Of a DNA stretch of 64,000 bases, positions 11,140 through 23,600 are shown piece after piece. Each line of letters opens with the position of its first letter. The stretch's first letter is position 1. The notes below the pieces were generated by a model. That model saw nothing but the letters and a program-made list of their open reading frames with translations, was not told the DNA's origin and made no database searches. The DNA is taken from NCBI GenBank assembly GCA_030267565.1, contig BRXU01000055.1, positions 124,001 through 188,000 of the forward strand. The letters run 5' to 3'. Position numbers and translations under genes: made by a program. This stretch comes from Pleodorina starrii. Taxonomy: Eukaryota > Chlorophyta > Chlorophyceae > Chlamydomonadales > Volvocaceae.

Positions 11140-14100
11140 CTACCAGCCGCACAGCGCCGCCAGGCCCCCCGGCCCCTTTCCCCCTCCCCGCTGCATCTCC
11201 TGCACCGCCGCCCTCACCCCAAACACGCCCACACACGCCGCCCCGGCCGCCATGACGCCCGCCAGCGCAAGTACCACGAGACTGGGTCGCCCGCTGCGCC
11301 GCACCGCCCGGCCCAGCAGCTGGCTGCCTGCCAGGCTGGCGGCTGCGGAGGCGGCGCCGAAGACGGCTGCGTAGCGGACGTTGAGGCGGCCCATCAGCGC
11401 GAACTGGGTCAGAGCGGAGGAGGAGGAGAAGAGGACCATGGCGCCGCTGGTGGCGGCGGTGACCTGGGGGAGGGGTGGGGAGGGAGGGGGCGGCCGAGGG
11501 GAGGCCGGAATGGAGGAAGAAGCGGGCAGGGGTTGGGGTATCCACGTATAGGCCGGAGGGGGGGGGAGGGGGGGGGGAACGAAGCGGAGAAGCGGAGGGA
11601 GAAGGGAGGGAGGTTGACGATGCGGAGGGGAGGGGAGCGGGGCAGGGGATGCAGGGGCGGGGCTCCCGAAATAGGGATGGGGTTCCCCCAGTGAGTGAGA
11701 GGGCGCTGGGGGAGGGGTGCACTGCGGTGTGGTGCGGGTCCCTCATTGGTCGGCTGCAATCTCTGTCCTGTTGACCCTTAAGCGTTGAGATGCGGGATAT
11801 TGATATCAATATCGGTAATCTATCGTTATGCGGCCGAACCGGAAACTGTGTCGGTGTGGTGGTTTCTTCCCCCGATCAGGTCATGCCTGATGTGATGTGA
11901 TGTGATGTGATGCTCGGCGCCTACCAGGACAGCGACCCACCACCACCACCCCAGGGTACTCTGCTCAGAAACGGTGGTCAAGAGAGAGACTTCCCCCCCG
12001 TGGGTGCCGCTGCCCCGAACTCGCAGCGCACCCACCCAGCCCCGCACCCAGCCAGCCCCGCACCCACCCAGCCCCGCACCCACCCAGCCCCGCACGTCTA
12101 CGCCGCCCTCGCTCGGCTCCCTCACTGCGGCTCGCCGGTGAGTCACCATCGCGGCACGTGCGCATCCTCGCCCCACTCAGCCTTCAGGCCCCACTCCACA
12201 ACCCCTCATCCCCCCTCCCTCCCTCCCCCCACCCACCCACCTGCGGCTGGACCCCCAAGTGCAGCAGCAGCGGCCCAATCACCATGCCGCCGCCAAGACC
12301 CAGCAGCCCCCCCGCCAGACCCGCGGCGCAGGTGGCGGCCAACACCACCGCCGGGGCACGCAACACCAAAGCCAGCTGCTGACGCTGGCAGTCCCCGTCC
12401 CGCTCCCGCTCGCAGCTAGCCGCCACCGCGCCTGCTCCTCCGCCGGGAGTGGCCGACATCGCCACCACCACTGCCGCCGCCGACGCAGAAGACTGAAAGG
12501 GTGTCGCCCTGCTGCTGCTGCTGATGTAGCCGGCGGCGGCGGCGGCGACAACTGGCGGCGGTTGCGGTGGCGGCGCCGCCGCCACCAGCAGTGCCCCCAC
12601 GCTGAGTCCCGCCATGCCCAGCGCCTGCCCGGCCGCCAGACCCCACCACAGCGGCGAGCACAGCGCGACCCGGCTTCGGAGCCACTGCGCACCAACCACC
12701 CACACACCGGGGTAACGAGGACGAGGACGAGGGTTGTGGGTGCGTTGTTTAGAGCGGTCAGGCAACCAGCGGCAAAGAGAGCGAAGCGGAGAGGAGAGGC
12801 GGGAATGCTGTGCGACCCCACCCCACCCCGGACCCCGCCCCAAACTCACCTGCAGTCCGAAGAACACGCCCCACGACACCGCCAGCGCCAACAAGGGAGG
12901 CAGCGGAACCCGCCGGAGCGCCGCCGAAATGCCGCCCAAGGGGCCGCCCGCAAACCCGGGCGACCCGCGGCATCGGGGCTGCGGGGCCCGGGGGCTTGCC
13001 GCCACCGCCGTAGTGACAGGAATCACACGATTGCCTCCGAAACCACCGGCAGCGGTCGCAGCGCCGATGTCAGCACCGCCTCCCCCAGCCTCCCTGCTCT
13101 CCGCCGCGCTCCTGTCGTCCGCTATCAAGCCGCGCTCCACGACCCTTAGGACGGTGCGCTGCCCCAATGGCTTCGACAGCAGCGGCTGCAGCAGCGCCTC
13201 CGCCTCCGCCTCCCCGTTCCCATGACAGGCAGCGCCGCCGACCCGGCCGTGCAACCCGTCGCACGACGTGTCGTACACCGACCGTCCAACAGCAGTGGAT
13301 GGAAGTTGCTGCGATTCGCCACCACCGGGCGTGGGCGCGGATACGGGCCCCTGCGGCGGTGGCGGTGGGGGCGAGCTGAGCGCTGGCGGTCTGGAGCCCT
13401 CGCGGCGCTCCGGAGTGTCCAGCGGCGGCACCGAAACCACTCCGCCGCCGCCGCCGCCATTGCGGTCTTTGGCACATCCTGTTCCGCCGCCAACCGAGTG
13501 GGTGGCCTCCACCTGCTCCCCCTGCCCCTGCGAGGCCGCCAGCGCCGCCGCCGCCACTGCTGCACCGCCCCCGCCGCCGCCCATGCGCGACAGGGCCGCC
13601 CTGCTGCCGCTGCTGCCGGAAGCGTGCGGGTGCAGGTGCGGGTGCGGGCGGCGGCGCCCGTGCGTTGAGCTGCGCCCCGACGAGCCCAGCTGCTGCTGCT
13701 GCTGCTGCTGCTGGCTCGGCAGTCCCCGCAGACCGCCCGGAAGGAGGGGCTCGGGGCTGCCGCCGCGGTTGCTGCCGCGGCAAGGGCTGCAGCCTCCAGG
13801 ACCGCCGCGCCCCCGGCCGCCCTCTCCCTCACCAGCCACCGCCCCCGACCCCGCCCCAGGCTCCACGACCGCGACGGACTGAAGCAGCGGCGCAGGCGCG
13901 CGGCTGTGGCCATCTCTCTGAAGCCTCCTGGTGCCGGAACCCGGCCCCGCCTCCACATCAGGCTCCTGGTCGGACTGGTGACGGCGGCGGTCGCGCCCCG
14001 CTTCCTCCTCCTCCTCCACCTCCTCCTCATCGACGTCCACATCGCCCAGTTCGTTGAACGCCCGCCATGACGGCGCCGCCAGCGCGAACAGGGACGTCGC

Positions 14101-16400
14101 CGCCGCCACCCAGGACGAAGACCATGTCGTACCCGGCGTCGACGCGGCGGCGGCCGCCAGCGCGGCGGCCAGGGCCTCGGCGAAGGCGGCCGACGCCGCT
14201 GGAGGCAACGAGCTCGGCGTGGCGACTGCGGGGACGCCGCCAGCCAGTGGCCCCTCCGGCGCAGCTGCAACCGCCGCTGTGGTACGGTCGGCCGCTGGGC
14301 CGGGGAGCCTTGCGACGGAGACCGATTCGACTGCTGATGCGATTGCAACGGGTACGGCAGCGGCAGTGGCAGCAGCAGCGGCGTCGGCGCCGTCGCGGCT
14401 TCGTGAGGCGCCTTGGCGGCAAAAGGGCGACTTGGGTACGGCCGTCGGCGCCCAGCCGGTGGACCCGTGGGTCGGTTGGGGCGGTGGTGGCTGCGGCATC
14501 AGGCAGTCAGGCTGTTCCTCAGTGCAAGTTGTACCGCCACCGCCACCGCCACCGCCGGACGCGTTCGGGGCCCCGGCAGGCACATATCTCACGTTGGCTA
14601 CCGCGGCCACCACCACCGCCGACGCCATCATGCCGCCGCCGTCTCCACCACCGCCCTCCTCCGCCGGCTCTACTGAGCCCACTGGCGCTACGTACGGCAG
14701 GTGTACGGCAGGGCCCCACTCCCGGCGCCATGCGATGGCGGTGGTGGTGGTGACCTCCCCGGCCACCACTTCCACTTCCCCGGCAGCCAAGCCCCGGTCC
14801 GAGCCCTCGCCCACCTCATCACTCCGGCCCACATCCACATCCACACCCACATCCGCCAGGTTCCAAACGGCCGTCGGTGCAGGGGTCAGGCAGGGCGGCG
14901 GAGAGTCGCCGCCGACCAGCAGAGGCTCCCTCAGCGCGGACGCGCTGTCGTCGCCGTCCACCGCCCAACCGCCGCCGCCAGGGCCCTGCCGCCGCCGCCG
15001 CCGCTGTGTGCCACCCCCCTGCCGATCTCCGGCCGGGAGATCATATTGCGCCGTCGGTCCCTGGGCCGGCTGCTGCTGCTGTTGTGCGTCCGGCTGCTGG
15101 AGGTGGTGTTGCCGGTTGCGCAGCGCGTTTTCCTGCAGCCAGAGCGCCCGGCCCTGCAGCAGCAGCGGCAGTAGCAGAGGCAGTGCGGCAGTGCTTGCAA
15201 GCCCAGCCACAACGTGCAAAGCCTCTCACCTCACCTCGTCTGGCCACTCACCTTCGCTGCGATTAGTCTAATAACCCCTTCCCCCAAACCGGGTGCCGGC
15301 CAATGTGGCTTACCGTGTCTGCATCCTCCATGTGCCCTCCCCAGTCATCTTCACTACCGGTACCTCTCAAGTCCCCACGCAGGCCCTCCCTCCCCGGCCT
15401 AGGTCCCACCCACCTTGAACACGGACTGGGTGATGAGGAGCGCAAGGAGCAGCAGCAGCAGCCCCGTCAGCAGCCAGGAGGGAAACATCACGTTGAGGAG
15501 GACGCCTGGGAGCAGAGAGGGAGCGGGCAACTCGAGCTCGAGTCAACTGCCAGGTCAGGTCAGGTCAGGTGCTCAGGTCAGGTCAGGTCATAGGTCAGGT
15601 CAGGTCAGGTCAGGTCATAGGTCAGGTCAGGAGCACCGGAGGACGGTGACCGCCATCAACATCGCCAACAGTCAAAGGGCAGCCTTAACACGGAGGCGCA
15701 GAGGGACCCCTGGCTCAGGAGCTCTCACTCGCCCCCTTCAGCCGCACCCGCACGTACCTATGCCCGATCCCATGAGGAGGATGGGCGTCAGGACGGCGGC
15801 GAGCGTGAAGTCCACCAGAGCGACCCGCGGGTCACTGGGGTGGTGGTGCATGAGGTTGGCCACCAGTGACGCGGCCGCGCCGCAAGTGATGCATGCCTGG
15901 GAGAGGGACGTGCTAGACTTGAGGTCTGCGGGGGAGGGCCGCGGGGTCAAAGCAGCGGCGGTTGCGGTTTTCCGGTCGAAGATAAGGAGTACGGCCATTC
16001 GACAAGGCCGCTAAGCTAGAAGAGAGGCTCGATGCGCTAGAAAGCGTCTTCAGAGTCATCAAGGACTTACTGAAGCCAACGAGCGCGTTCAGCAGCGGGA
16101 TGAAGATTGCGCCGCCCCCGACTCCCGACGCGCTCGCCACCGCGCCGACCTGCACAATGGACACACGACGAGCGAGCTGGGTTGAGTGGAAGGTATTCAA
16201 CTACCTTTCGACATGGAGAATGGGCAGTCCGTCTGACACATCGCGAAGGAATGTTCACCGGACGCACGTGAATCGCCTACCAGAACGATAATACCCAAGG
16301 AGGCAAGCGTCCGGGTATTCATCGCGAATGGTGAGTCGTCATCGAGTTCATCCCCCATTTCTATGATGCAGAGGGGGCGCGCCGATAGTGGCGACTCCAA
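11140..16400 (-). CDS. TauE/SafE-family membrane transporter (sulfite exporter-like)
   Basis: This is a polytopic membrane protein of the TauE/SafE family; some family members export organosulfur compounds or sulfite, but the substrate here is unknown. The seven exons are 16400-16281, 16149-16071, 15925-15758, 15505-15414, 15153-12850, 12684-12241 and 11463-11140, with consistent phases giving 1176 residues. The first half-repeat has SGVGGGAIFIPLLNALVGF (residues 48-66), then LKSSTSLSQACITCGAAAS and hydrophobic helices. The second half has LLGLGGGMVIGPLLLHLG (from about residue 1048) and VTAATSGAMVLFSSSSA, matching plant TauE/SafE proteins. Plant homologues are under 500 residues; the extra length is exon 5, a 768-codon exon rich in Gly, Ala, Gln and acidic residues, inserted between the two membrane halves. 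A Met at 16322 is an alternative start. The gene is divergent from the J-domain gene at 17004. Confidence 0.88.
15551..15629. repeat. AGGTC pentanucleotide microsatellite in a TauE/SafE intron
   Basis: Tandem AGGTC units are interrupted by single GCTC and ATAGGTC variants. The array lies in the intron between exons 4 and 3 of the transporter gene. Similar AGGTC units recur near 55863-55893. Confidence 0.85.
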
Positions 16401-17003
16401 GGCCTGGCGGCCTCTTCACCGGTCACCGGAACTCCCCGCTGGGCGTTCTTTCGCGATGTACCGGATGCAATAAGTGGGATAGACCACTTCTGCTACAACG
16501 AGATAATTGAATGAGTTTAAGCTGTGTGGTATGCTGCTATGCAGCAAAAAAACCGTGTATGGTATGCGTCTTAGGGTGTCGTCATAGGGGCATCTCTGCA
16601 AGGCCAAAACATGCATCAACAGACAGGGTCAAATCAAGTGTGTCAAGGTAGTCGATTGGCTCATATTATGTCCCGTAGTGTGTTTATCACATGGGGCTTT
16701 GGATCCTGATTCCTTTTGGCACTCTTTCTCTCTATTTCGCGTTAACTTGCAAACTTCCTCACATTTGAAAGTGCATGTTACTAAGCCTTTAGCGACGTTT
16801 AGCGTACCTAAATTGCTAGGTCTGCAGACAATCGTGCTCGAACAGCTGACCGCTTCAGGTTGTCGCGGAGTCTGCTGCACACGCGCCAGCATTTACAACA
16901 TTAATCATATCCTCTGAGCTACCGTGTCTTTGAGGCTGAGGAGTGTTTAGATTCAGCCTAGCGACTGTCCTCGGGTCTCTTCCATTCGGTCTCAAGCTGT
17001 ATC
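16401..17003. promoter_or_regulatory. Divergent intergenic region (shared promoter candidate)
   Basis: This AT-richer 603-bp region separates the minus-strand transporter start (16400) from the plus-strand J-domain start (17004). It must contain both promoters unless further 5' exons exist. No TATA box or other clear element was recognised. Confidence 0.5.
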
Positions 17004-20000
17004 ATGCGGATAAACCTTTACAGCAAAACAGCAGAGGTAGCGGATGATGTGCGGGATGAGGGTTTGCTGGACCAGCAGGACGGCCGAGAGGGGCGGGTTG
17101 CATCATCAAGTCCTCCGGGTCGTAGCGCGGGCAGCCCCAGCTCCAGCCACAGCAGTGGGTTCAACAGCACCATCCTCACCCAGTCGCCTGAAGACGCGCT
17201 GTCGGCGATGTTCGACGAGCGCGTCTCGCTGCTTGCGTCCACGCTGGAGAACGTGCGCAGCAAGTGCGAGCTCCTGCAGGAGCAGCTCACCGAGTCCGGT
17301 GCGGTCTGCAGCAGCTATGCCGCACGGTGAGAGGCCCAGGTTGCCCGGACGCGCGCGTGCTACCTGTCCCCGGCGCTCACGCACCGTGCGACCTTTGCTC
17401 ACAGACTGGCCCGCAGCGAGGACAGCGTGCGGCGCCTGAAAGTGGATTCAGAGCACTGGAAGGAGCGTGAGCGGCAGCTGCACCACGACGTAAGCTGCCT
17501 GCGGGGTGCGGGCGCGACGCGTCCACGCGATGGCATTTGCGTGCGCGTCAGGAGGGCATCTTGGGCCGGAACCAGCCACGCAGGGTCCAGCCACCGCAGC
17601 GCCTGTAATTCTTACCCGAACCGCCCATCCACGCACCAACAAAGGGGACACGGAACCCGGGGGAACTATGGCCGCCGCCAGTCACATCAGCTGTCGTGCC
17701 GCCGCAGGTGACCCGGCTGGAAGCGTTACTGGAAGCGAGCAGGCTGCAGGTGGGGTGTGTGGCTGTTGCGAGCTTGCGACACAATGGGCGTGACGGGGTG
17801 GATCAGACAGGCGGTGTATGAAGGCTCGGGGTTCTGTCGTCGCATGCCACGGTAGGCCAGCGGCAAACAAGCACGGAGCCGGCTAGGTTGGGCTCAAGGT
17901 TGGGGTGGTCCCAACAGCGCAGGCACAGGGGTGCTTCCTTACCAGAAGCCACCAGGGTGCACCAGCTCTAGTGTCGCGTCCAATACCTAACCTGTTGCGT
18001 CCTCTACCAACCCAGGTCTGACCTGGTTGCACCAACACAGTAAGCTTCACATCCCCGCCATGGATTCCTGGGTTGTATGCACCTCACACCACATCGCATC
18101 GCAGGCCACTTTCGTGGAGGCTCGGCACCAGGCGGCGCTGGCGGAGGAGCGGGTCAGGTCGGAGCGGCTGCGGGCCATGCGGGACGACGCGCTGCAGCAG
18201 GTGGGGGTTGAGAACTTGAGATGCTCACGGGGCTGTGTGGCGGCAGCGGCTGGGAGTAGTCCTGGGGTCGGGAACTGGGGGCTGGATGACGTCGTCGGTG
18301 CAGCAAGAGGCCAGGTGCGGGTTGGCTTCAGATTGGAACGTCTTGCGGCATATGTCATGTCAGAAGGCGTGCAGCACGGCGGGCGGGATACAGGGTAGCG
18401 AGGAGCCGCGAGCTGGCAGCCTTGTGAGCGCCGGTGTGCCGCCTCTGAGGACCCAAAAGGAAACGCCGCAGGGCAATTGGGCAAGGCATGGCAGCAGGGC
18501 AGCAGGCAGTCCTGTAGCGGAGCCGCAAACCCGGGTCCGCGGGACACCTTTCCCGCCTGCCAGGCCAGATCCCAGGCCAAACCTGCCCTGCATCCCCTGT
18601 GTGGGCCTCAACTGCGCTCTCCACTCCACTCCTCTCCTGTTCCCTCTCCACTCCTCTCCTGACCCCGCCCGCCCGCCCGCCTGTCTGCAGCGGGACAACG
18701 CGCTGAGCGAGCTGTCGGGCTGCTACGCGGACGTGGACGCACTGCAGGTGGGCGACTGGCTGTGACCGGGTGCCTGGCTGGCAGGGCTTCTGTGAGCTGG
18801 TGGGGTAGCCTGGCGAGGGCCCCTGCCCCCTGCCCTTGTCACGCCTTCCACCGAGCACTTGCAACGGGCAAACCTTCCCTCACCACGCGATCTTGCCCCG
18901 CCAGGCCACGCTGGCCGACTCGGCGCTGTACGTGCGCTACCTGCGCAAGCGGCTGCTGGAACTGGAGCTGCTGGCGGCAAGGCAGCAGCAGCAACCGCCA
19001 CCGCAGCAGCAGCAACAAACCGGTGAGACTTCGGGCATCTGGGGCATGATGGCGTCGCCACAACAGCTCCGGAACCACTGCCCCTGGGACCATGTGGCAT
19101 ATTGGGCCGGAGCGTGTGGCACATTGGGGGCCACGCGCGTCATCAGTCGTACCTGGGCATCGTGCCAGCTCTCAAGCGCGCGCCGCGTGGCCGCTCCTGT
19201 GAGTGTTGTGAGTCAGTCACCGGCCGGCTGAAGTGTGTGGTTGCTTGGTTGGTGTCTGCAGGCTCCGCGGACAAGGGCGGCGGCGGCGGTGTGTTCAGCC
19301 TGGCGTCCATCCGCACCGCCATACAGACGGCGGTGGCGGAGGCGGCGCAGTGCGGCGAGGAGGAGCGGCGGAAGCGCATCCGCCAGCTGCAACTGAGGTG
19401 GCACCCGGGTAAGCCTCCGGGGTCTGGGCGGCAGGGGGGGAAAAGAAATCGGCGGCAGGGGGGAAGGGGGCAAGAAGGGGGGGGGCAGGCGCCCGGCAGG
19501 GGAGCTTAACGTTTGGGGGCGCCGTGTTCCGGCGTTGGAGTCCATTTCGTTTCGTGGTTGGTGAATGCGAAAGGGCTTGGGACTGGGAACGGGGTTGTCG
19601 GCCTGCCAGCCAGCCTGCCTGCCTGCGTGTGGCGGGCGCCCCCGTTGTGGTTCCGTAATTCCGCACAAAGGGGGCCTTTCCACGGCAGTGAGCAGTGGGG
19701 CACGAAACCACTTGGCGCATTGCCCCTTCGGCCTGCGTCGTGTTCATCGCCACCTCCGAGCGCTTTGGGAGCACCTTATGGAGGCCAAGATACGCACCAC
19801 GAGTCGGCGCCCCGTTTCCGTATGTGTATGCGGCCCTCCGGGGGGGCACTTGGGGAGCCGGGTCGAGGCTGATCATTACAACACACACCCGCCCCAAACT
19901 CCGCGTCCCTCGGCGCGTTCGCCTTGCCCCCAACAGACAAGAACCCCGTGCTGACGGAGTTCGCTACGGAGGTGACCAAGATGATTAATGAGGCGGTGGC

Positions 20001-20028
20001 GGAAATGGAGCGGGCGGGGGGAGCGTAA
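17004..20028 (+). CDS. Coiled-coil protein with C-terminal sacsin-type J domain
   Basis: The predicted 319-residue protein has eight exons: 17004-17326, 17405-17489, 17708-17749, 18105-18200, 18691-18747, 18905-19022, 19262-19408 and 19937-20028 (TAA), with phases matching throughout. Residues from about 70 to 230 are rich in heptad-compatible Leu, Glu and Arg and probably form a coiled coil. A Gln/Pro-rich linker follows. The C terminus (about 265-319) reads KRIRQLQLRWHPDKNPVLTE then FATEVTKMINEAV, with the HPD tripeptide at 288-290. This short form resembles the J-like domain of sacsin more than that of classical DnaJ. J domains stimulate Hsp70 ATPase activity. The codon for the HPD aspartate is split by the last intron (phase 1). 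The start is uncertain because a 5' exon could exist. The next gene, same strand, carries a sacsin-type ATPase domain, which suggests a related function. Confidence 0.82.
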
Positions 20029-20636
20029 GGCGTGCGACCTCGGCGGCGGTCAGCCAGTGCCGCTGGGCGCTGGCTGGCTGTCGTGGGGGATTTGGGACCA
20101 CACAGCGGCTTGCAGGATCCGGCTGTACGCACGCCCTGATTGTGCGTGATCATTGCTGGTCATATCCGCTGATTTGAACTCTGATGCGAGCTGTTGAAGG
20201 TGCATCAGAGAAGGATCCGTTTGGCGCCGGAGGGCGTTGTGGTTTCGAGGCTACAAGGTGCAAGCCTATGATCGCGCTTCACGCCGCGTGAGCTGCGTGA
20301 AAACTTCATCAAGCTCCATGGATCGGGGTGTAGCATGATTTTTGCAAAGCTCAACAATTTCGTGCTGGAATTGCCTCCAAGCGAACGGACCGACCTGACC
20401 AAGACCTGTTTGTTGTGCACCGCAGACAACGATACCTATTCCACAGTTAAAGCAATTATATTTACCTTGACAAATTCTGAGCATTTAGCATAATGGCTTG
20501 ATAAAGCAACGGTTCTCCTTCCACCCTTCCGCTGCAGCGTCACAGCGCGCCCATGATAAAACCATTCAGCTGTGCCAGGCACATTTAGCATACGTTCTGC
20601 ACAGTTCCTTCGGCGCAGCGGCATTCAGGTGTAAGC
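20029..20636. other. Intergenic gap between the J-domain gene and the NO VEIN-like gene
   Basis: No gene was seen. The only TGTAA poly(A) motif after the J-domain stop is at 20632-20636, directly before the ATG used for the next gene. Either the first gene's 3' UTR reaches that point or the downstream gene starts elsewhere. Confidence 0.45.
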
Positions 20637-23600
20637 ATGGACGGGGCTGGCGGGCCGCCCGGCCCTCCGCTCATCCCTCCGCCCAGCGCTCTCCTGGTAA
20701 ACTCGTTGCGGGCAGCGCGCGGCCTCCAAGGCCCGCCCCAGACCGGCCAAGGGCTCCCACCGCCATCCGCTGATACCTCTGTCCACCCATCTTCCGCACC
20801 GCCGGAGGCGGGAGGTGGACGGAGGTCCGACCAACCACGTCGCCCGCAGCCTGCATCCGCCGCCGGGCAGGGTCCGGCCAACAGCCGCCCATTGCCATCA
20901 CAGCAACAGCAGCAGCAGCAGCTAACGTTCCACCACAACCGTCAGGCGGCGTCCCAAGTCCAGCTCGGAGGCCAGGCTGAGGCCCCAGGCGTGCAGCAGG
21001 CAAGCAGGGTACAGGGTTCCGAGCCGCGGGGCTGCAGGGGGGAGGAGGGCGTGCGCAGCTCGTTTGGCGCCAACCTGCTGTTCGGGGCCCCGTGTGTACC
21101 GGTATTGCTCGCGTGAGCTGCGAACACAACTCGGCACAACCGGCACCGGGCTCACGTCAAATCACGAGCACGGCACCGCCTGTGTGTTTTCAATGCCCCT
21201 GCAGGCGCCACCCCTGGAGCCTCCCTACGGCCCGTCCCTCACCTTTGAAGACTTCCTTCGGTCTGTGGTGGCGGCCCAACAGCAGCAGCAGCAGCCGCAG
21301 CAGCCCCACCAGCGGCCGCCTCAGCAGCAGTATGGGCAACGACAGCCGAGCAACCATCCGCAGCACCAGAACCAGCATCAGAACCAGCAGCGCGGGCAGG
21401 CCCAGGCGGCAGCACCATCACACGCTCCGCACATCGCGCACCCAACACACACACCCTACATGGCTTACCCGGTGCCGGCGCCAGCGCCCGCCGCTGCTAC
21501 CGCTGCTGCCGTTTCAGGCGGGGACCGCACTCAGGCGTACCCGCACTACCCAGCCCCCAACACGCAGATCCCACCTCAGGTACTGCTCGCATCGCAATCG
21601 CAGCAGCAACAGCAGCCGCTGCAGCAGCGGCCGGCGCGGCAGCAGGGCCAACCTGGCTTGGCAGCGGCCGCAGTGGCAGCTGCGACGCGGGCCACGGCGC
21701 TCGCCCGTCAGGGTCAGGGCCCAGGCGCGCCCCAAATGGCCTTCGCCCCGGACCCGTCGCAACAACAGCAACAAGCGCGTCTCGCAGCTGGGGCAGCGGA
21801 GCTGCAACCGGGAGGGAGGGCAGCAAGCGGCCGCGCGGACGGACGACAACAACAGCAGCGGCAGCCCCAGCCTGCTACCGGCACGACAGGTGCTGCTACA
21901 GCTGCGGCTGTAGCCGGTACCGGTGCCGCCGCGGGAGCCGGAGGAGCGCTCGCAGGGCCCGGTGCCGCTGGGCCGAGTGCAGCAACAGGAACAGCGGCGG
22001 TAACGGCGGCGGCGGCGGCTGGTGGCTCCGGAACCGCACCGCGGCGGGCTGTCGTCCAGATGGGACCCCTGGGTGGGTTGGAGGGACGGCAGGGCCAGGC
22101 GGGATTCCGGGTGGGGAAAGAACGGCTCGGGGGCTGTGGATGTGGGGTGATGTGCGGGGACATGCGGGGTTGTGCATCTCAGTCGGCGGTCTCAGTTCCC
22201 GTCGTGTGCGTGCGAGCGAGAGGCAAAAGACGCTTCTGCTGTTGTGCATCCAGCTGTATAGCTGGATGCGGCGCGGAGGGACAACTGGGGGCCCGAGTCT
22301 GCTGCGAGCTTCGTCAGTTGTCGGGCCTCTGTGCTGACATGCCCGCCCCGTCCCGCCCCGCCCCCGCTCCGGACCCCGACAGCCATGTCCGCCGCCGCGG
22401 CCGCGGCCGCAGCGGCAGCGGCAGCTGCGGCGGCAACGGCACAGCGGAGCGGCCAGCCGCCGCCAGCCGCCTCCGCCGGCTCCTTCCCGCGTAGAAGCCT
22501 CGCTGCGGATACGGGTGCGGGTTTGGCAGCAACCGGGTCCAATCAGCTCAAGAGTCCCGCCCAGGGCCAGGGCAGCGGCCACATCGCCTTGCCGGGTCCT
22601 GCGGCCGCCTCCCAGACTGCCTCCGCGACCTCTCCGTCCGGCCCCAACGGTGCACGGTACACGATGATGGTGCAGATCCAGCGACCGCAGCCCCCACGGG
22701 GTCGGGGCGGTGTGGCGCCGAACGCGCATCGGAACCCGGGGGGCAGGGACAGGGCTAAGGAGCATGAATGGCCGGTGAGGAGGGCGGCGGGAAGGTGGGG
22801 CGGGGGGTATGCGTTGGAGGGCAGCAGGGGAGGGTGGGAGGTGCAGCAATGGCGAGCAAAGGCCGTCGCCGGACGGTCAGCTGACAATGGGGAGGGGAGG
22901 CGGTGGCAGTGGGGAAGCAAAGGTCAGAACTTGCGAGGCCTGGCTTCGCGCGGCGCGCCGTTACAATATCGGCATGGCGCGATGCGGGTGTGCGGTGGGT
23001 GCGTGGCTGCGGGCGCGCCCCGAACCGGCGGCGGCCAATCCGGCCCCGAGCCCGCTGACATCCCGGGCGCCCTCCATGGCCCTCCTTGCGCCCATGCCTT
23101 TCGACAACCCTCGCAACCAGCCTCACACTCTCCCTCTCACCTCAACCCACCGCACAGCCCCGCACGATCCTCCCACCCCACCACCCCCACCCCCCTCCAC
23201 TGCCCCTCGCTGCAACCCTCTCCTCTTCCCCCTTCCCTCTCCCCTCGCCTGCCCTTCCCTTCCCATCCCTCTCCTCCAGGAGTCCGCCTCGCTGCACTCC
23301 GTATGCACGGGTGTGCGCGTCAAGGGCGCCCGGCTTGCAGGGATGCTTGACGGCATCCTCGACACCGCCTTGCCGCACCTCTTCCGCGTCCACTCCACCA
23401 GCGGCGAGGCCGAGTGGTGGCCCGTCGACATGACCACCGGCCTCTGCGCCTGTCCCAACCACTCGGACGTCTGCTCCCACATCTTCGGGGTGTGCTGCCA
23501 GCAGCCGAGGTACCGCCCGATGATGGCCACGCTGGTCAAAGTGAGGAGGGGGCGGGGAGGGGGAGGAGGCAGTGACCGGCAGGGGCAGGGTGGCTGGGTG

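Noticed and set aside
15551..15629. CRISPR-like array
   Set aside because: Units are 5 bp with no spacers, so it is a microsatellite in a eukaryotic intron.
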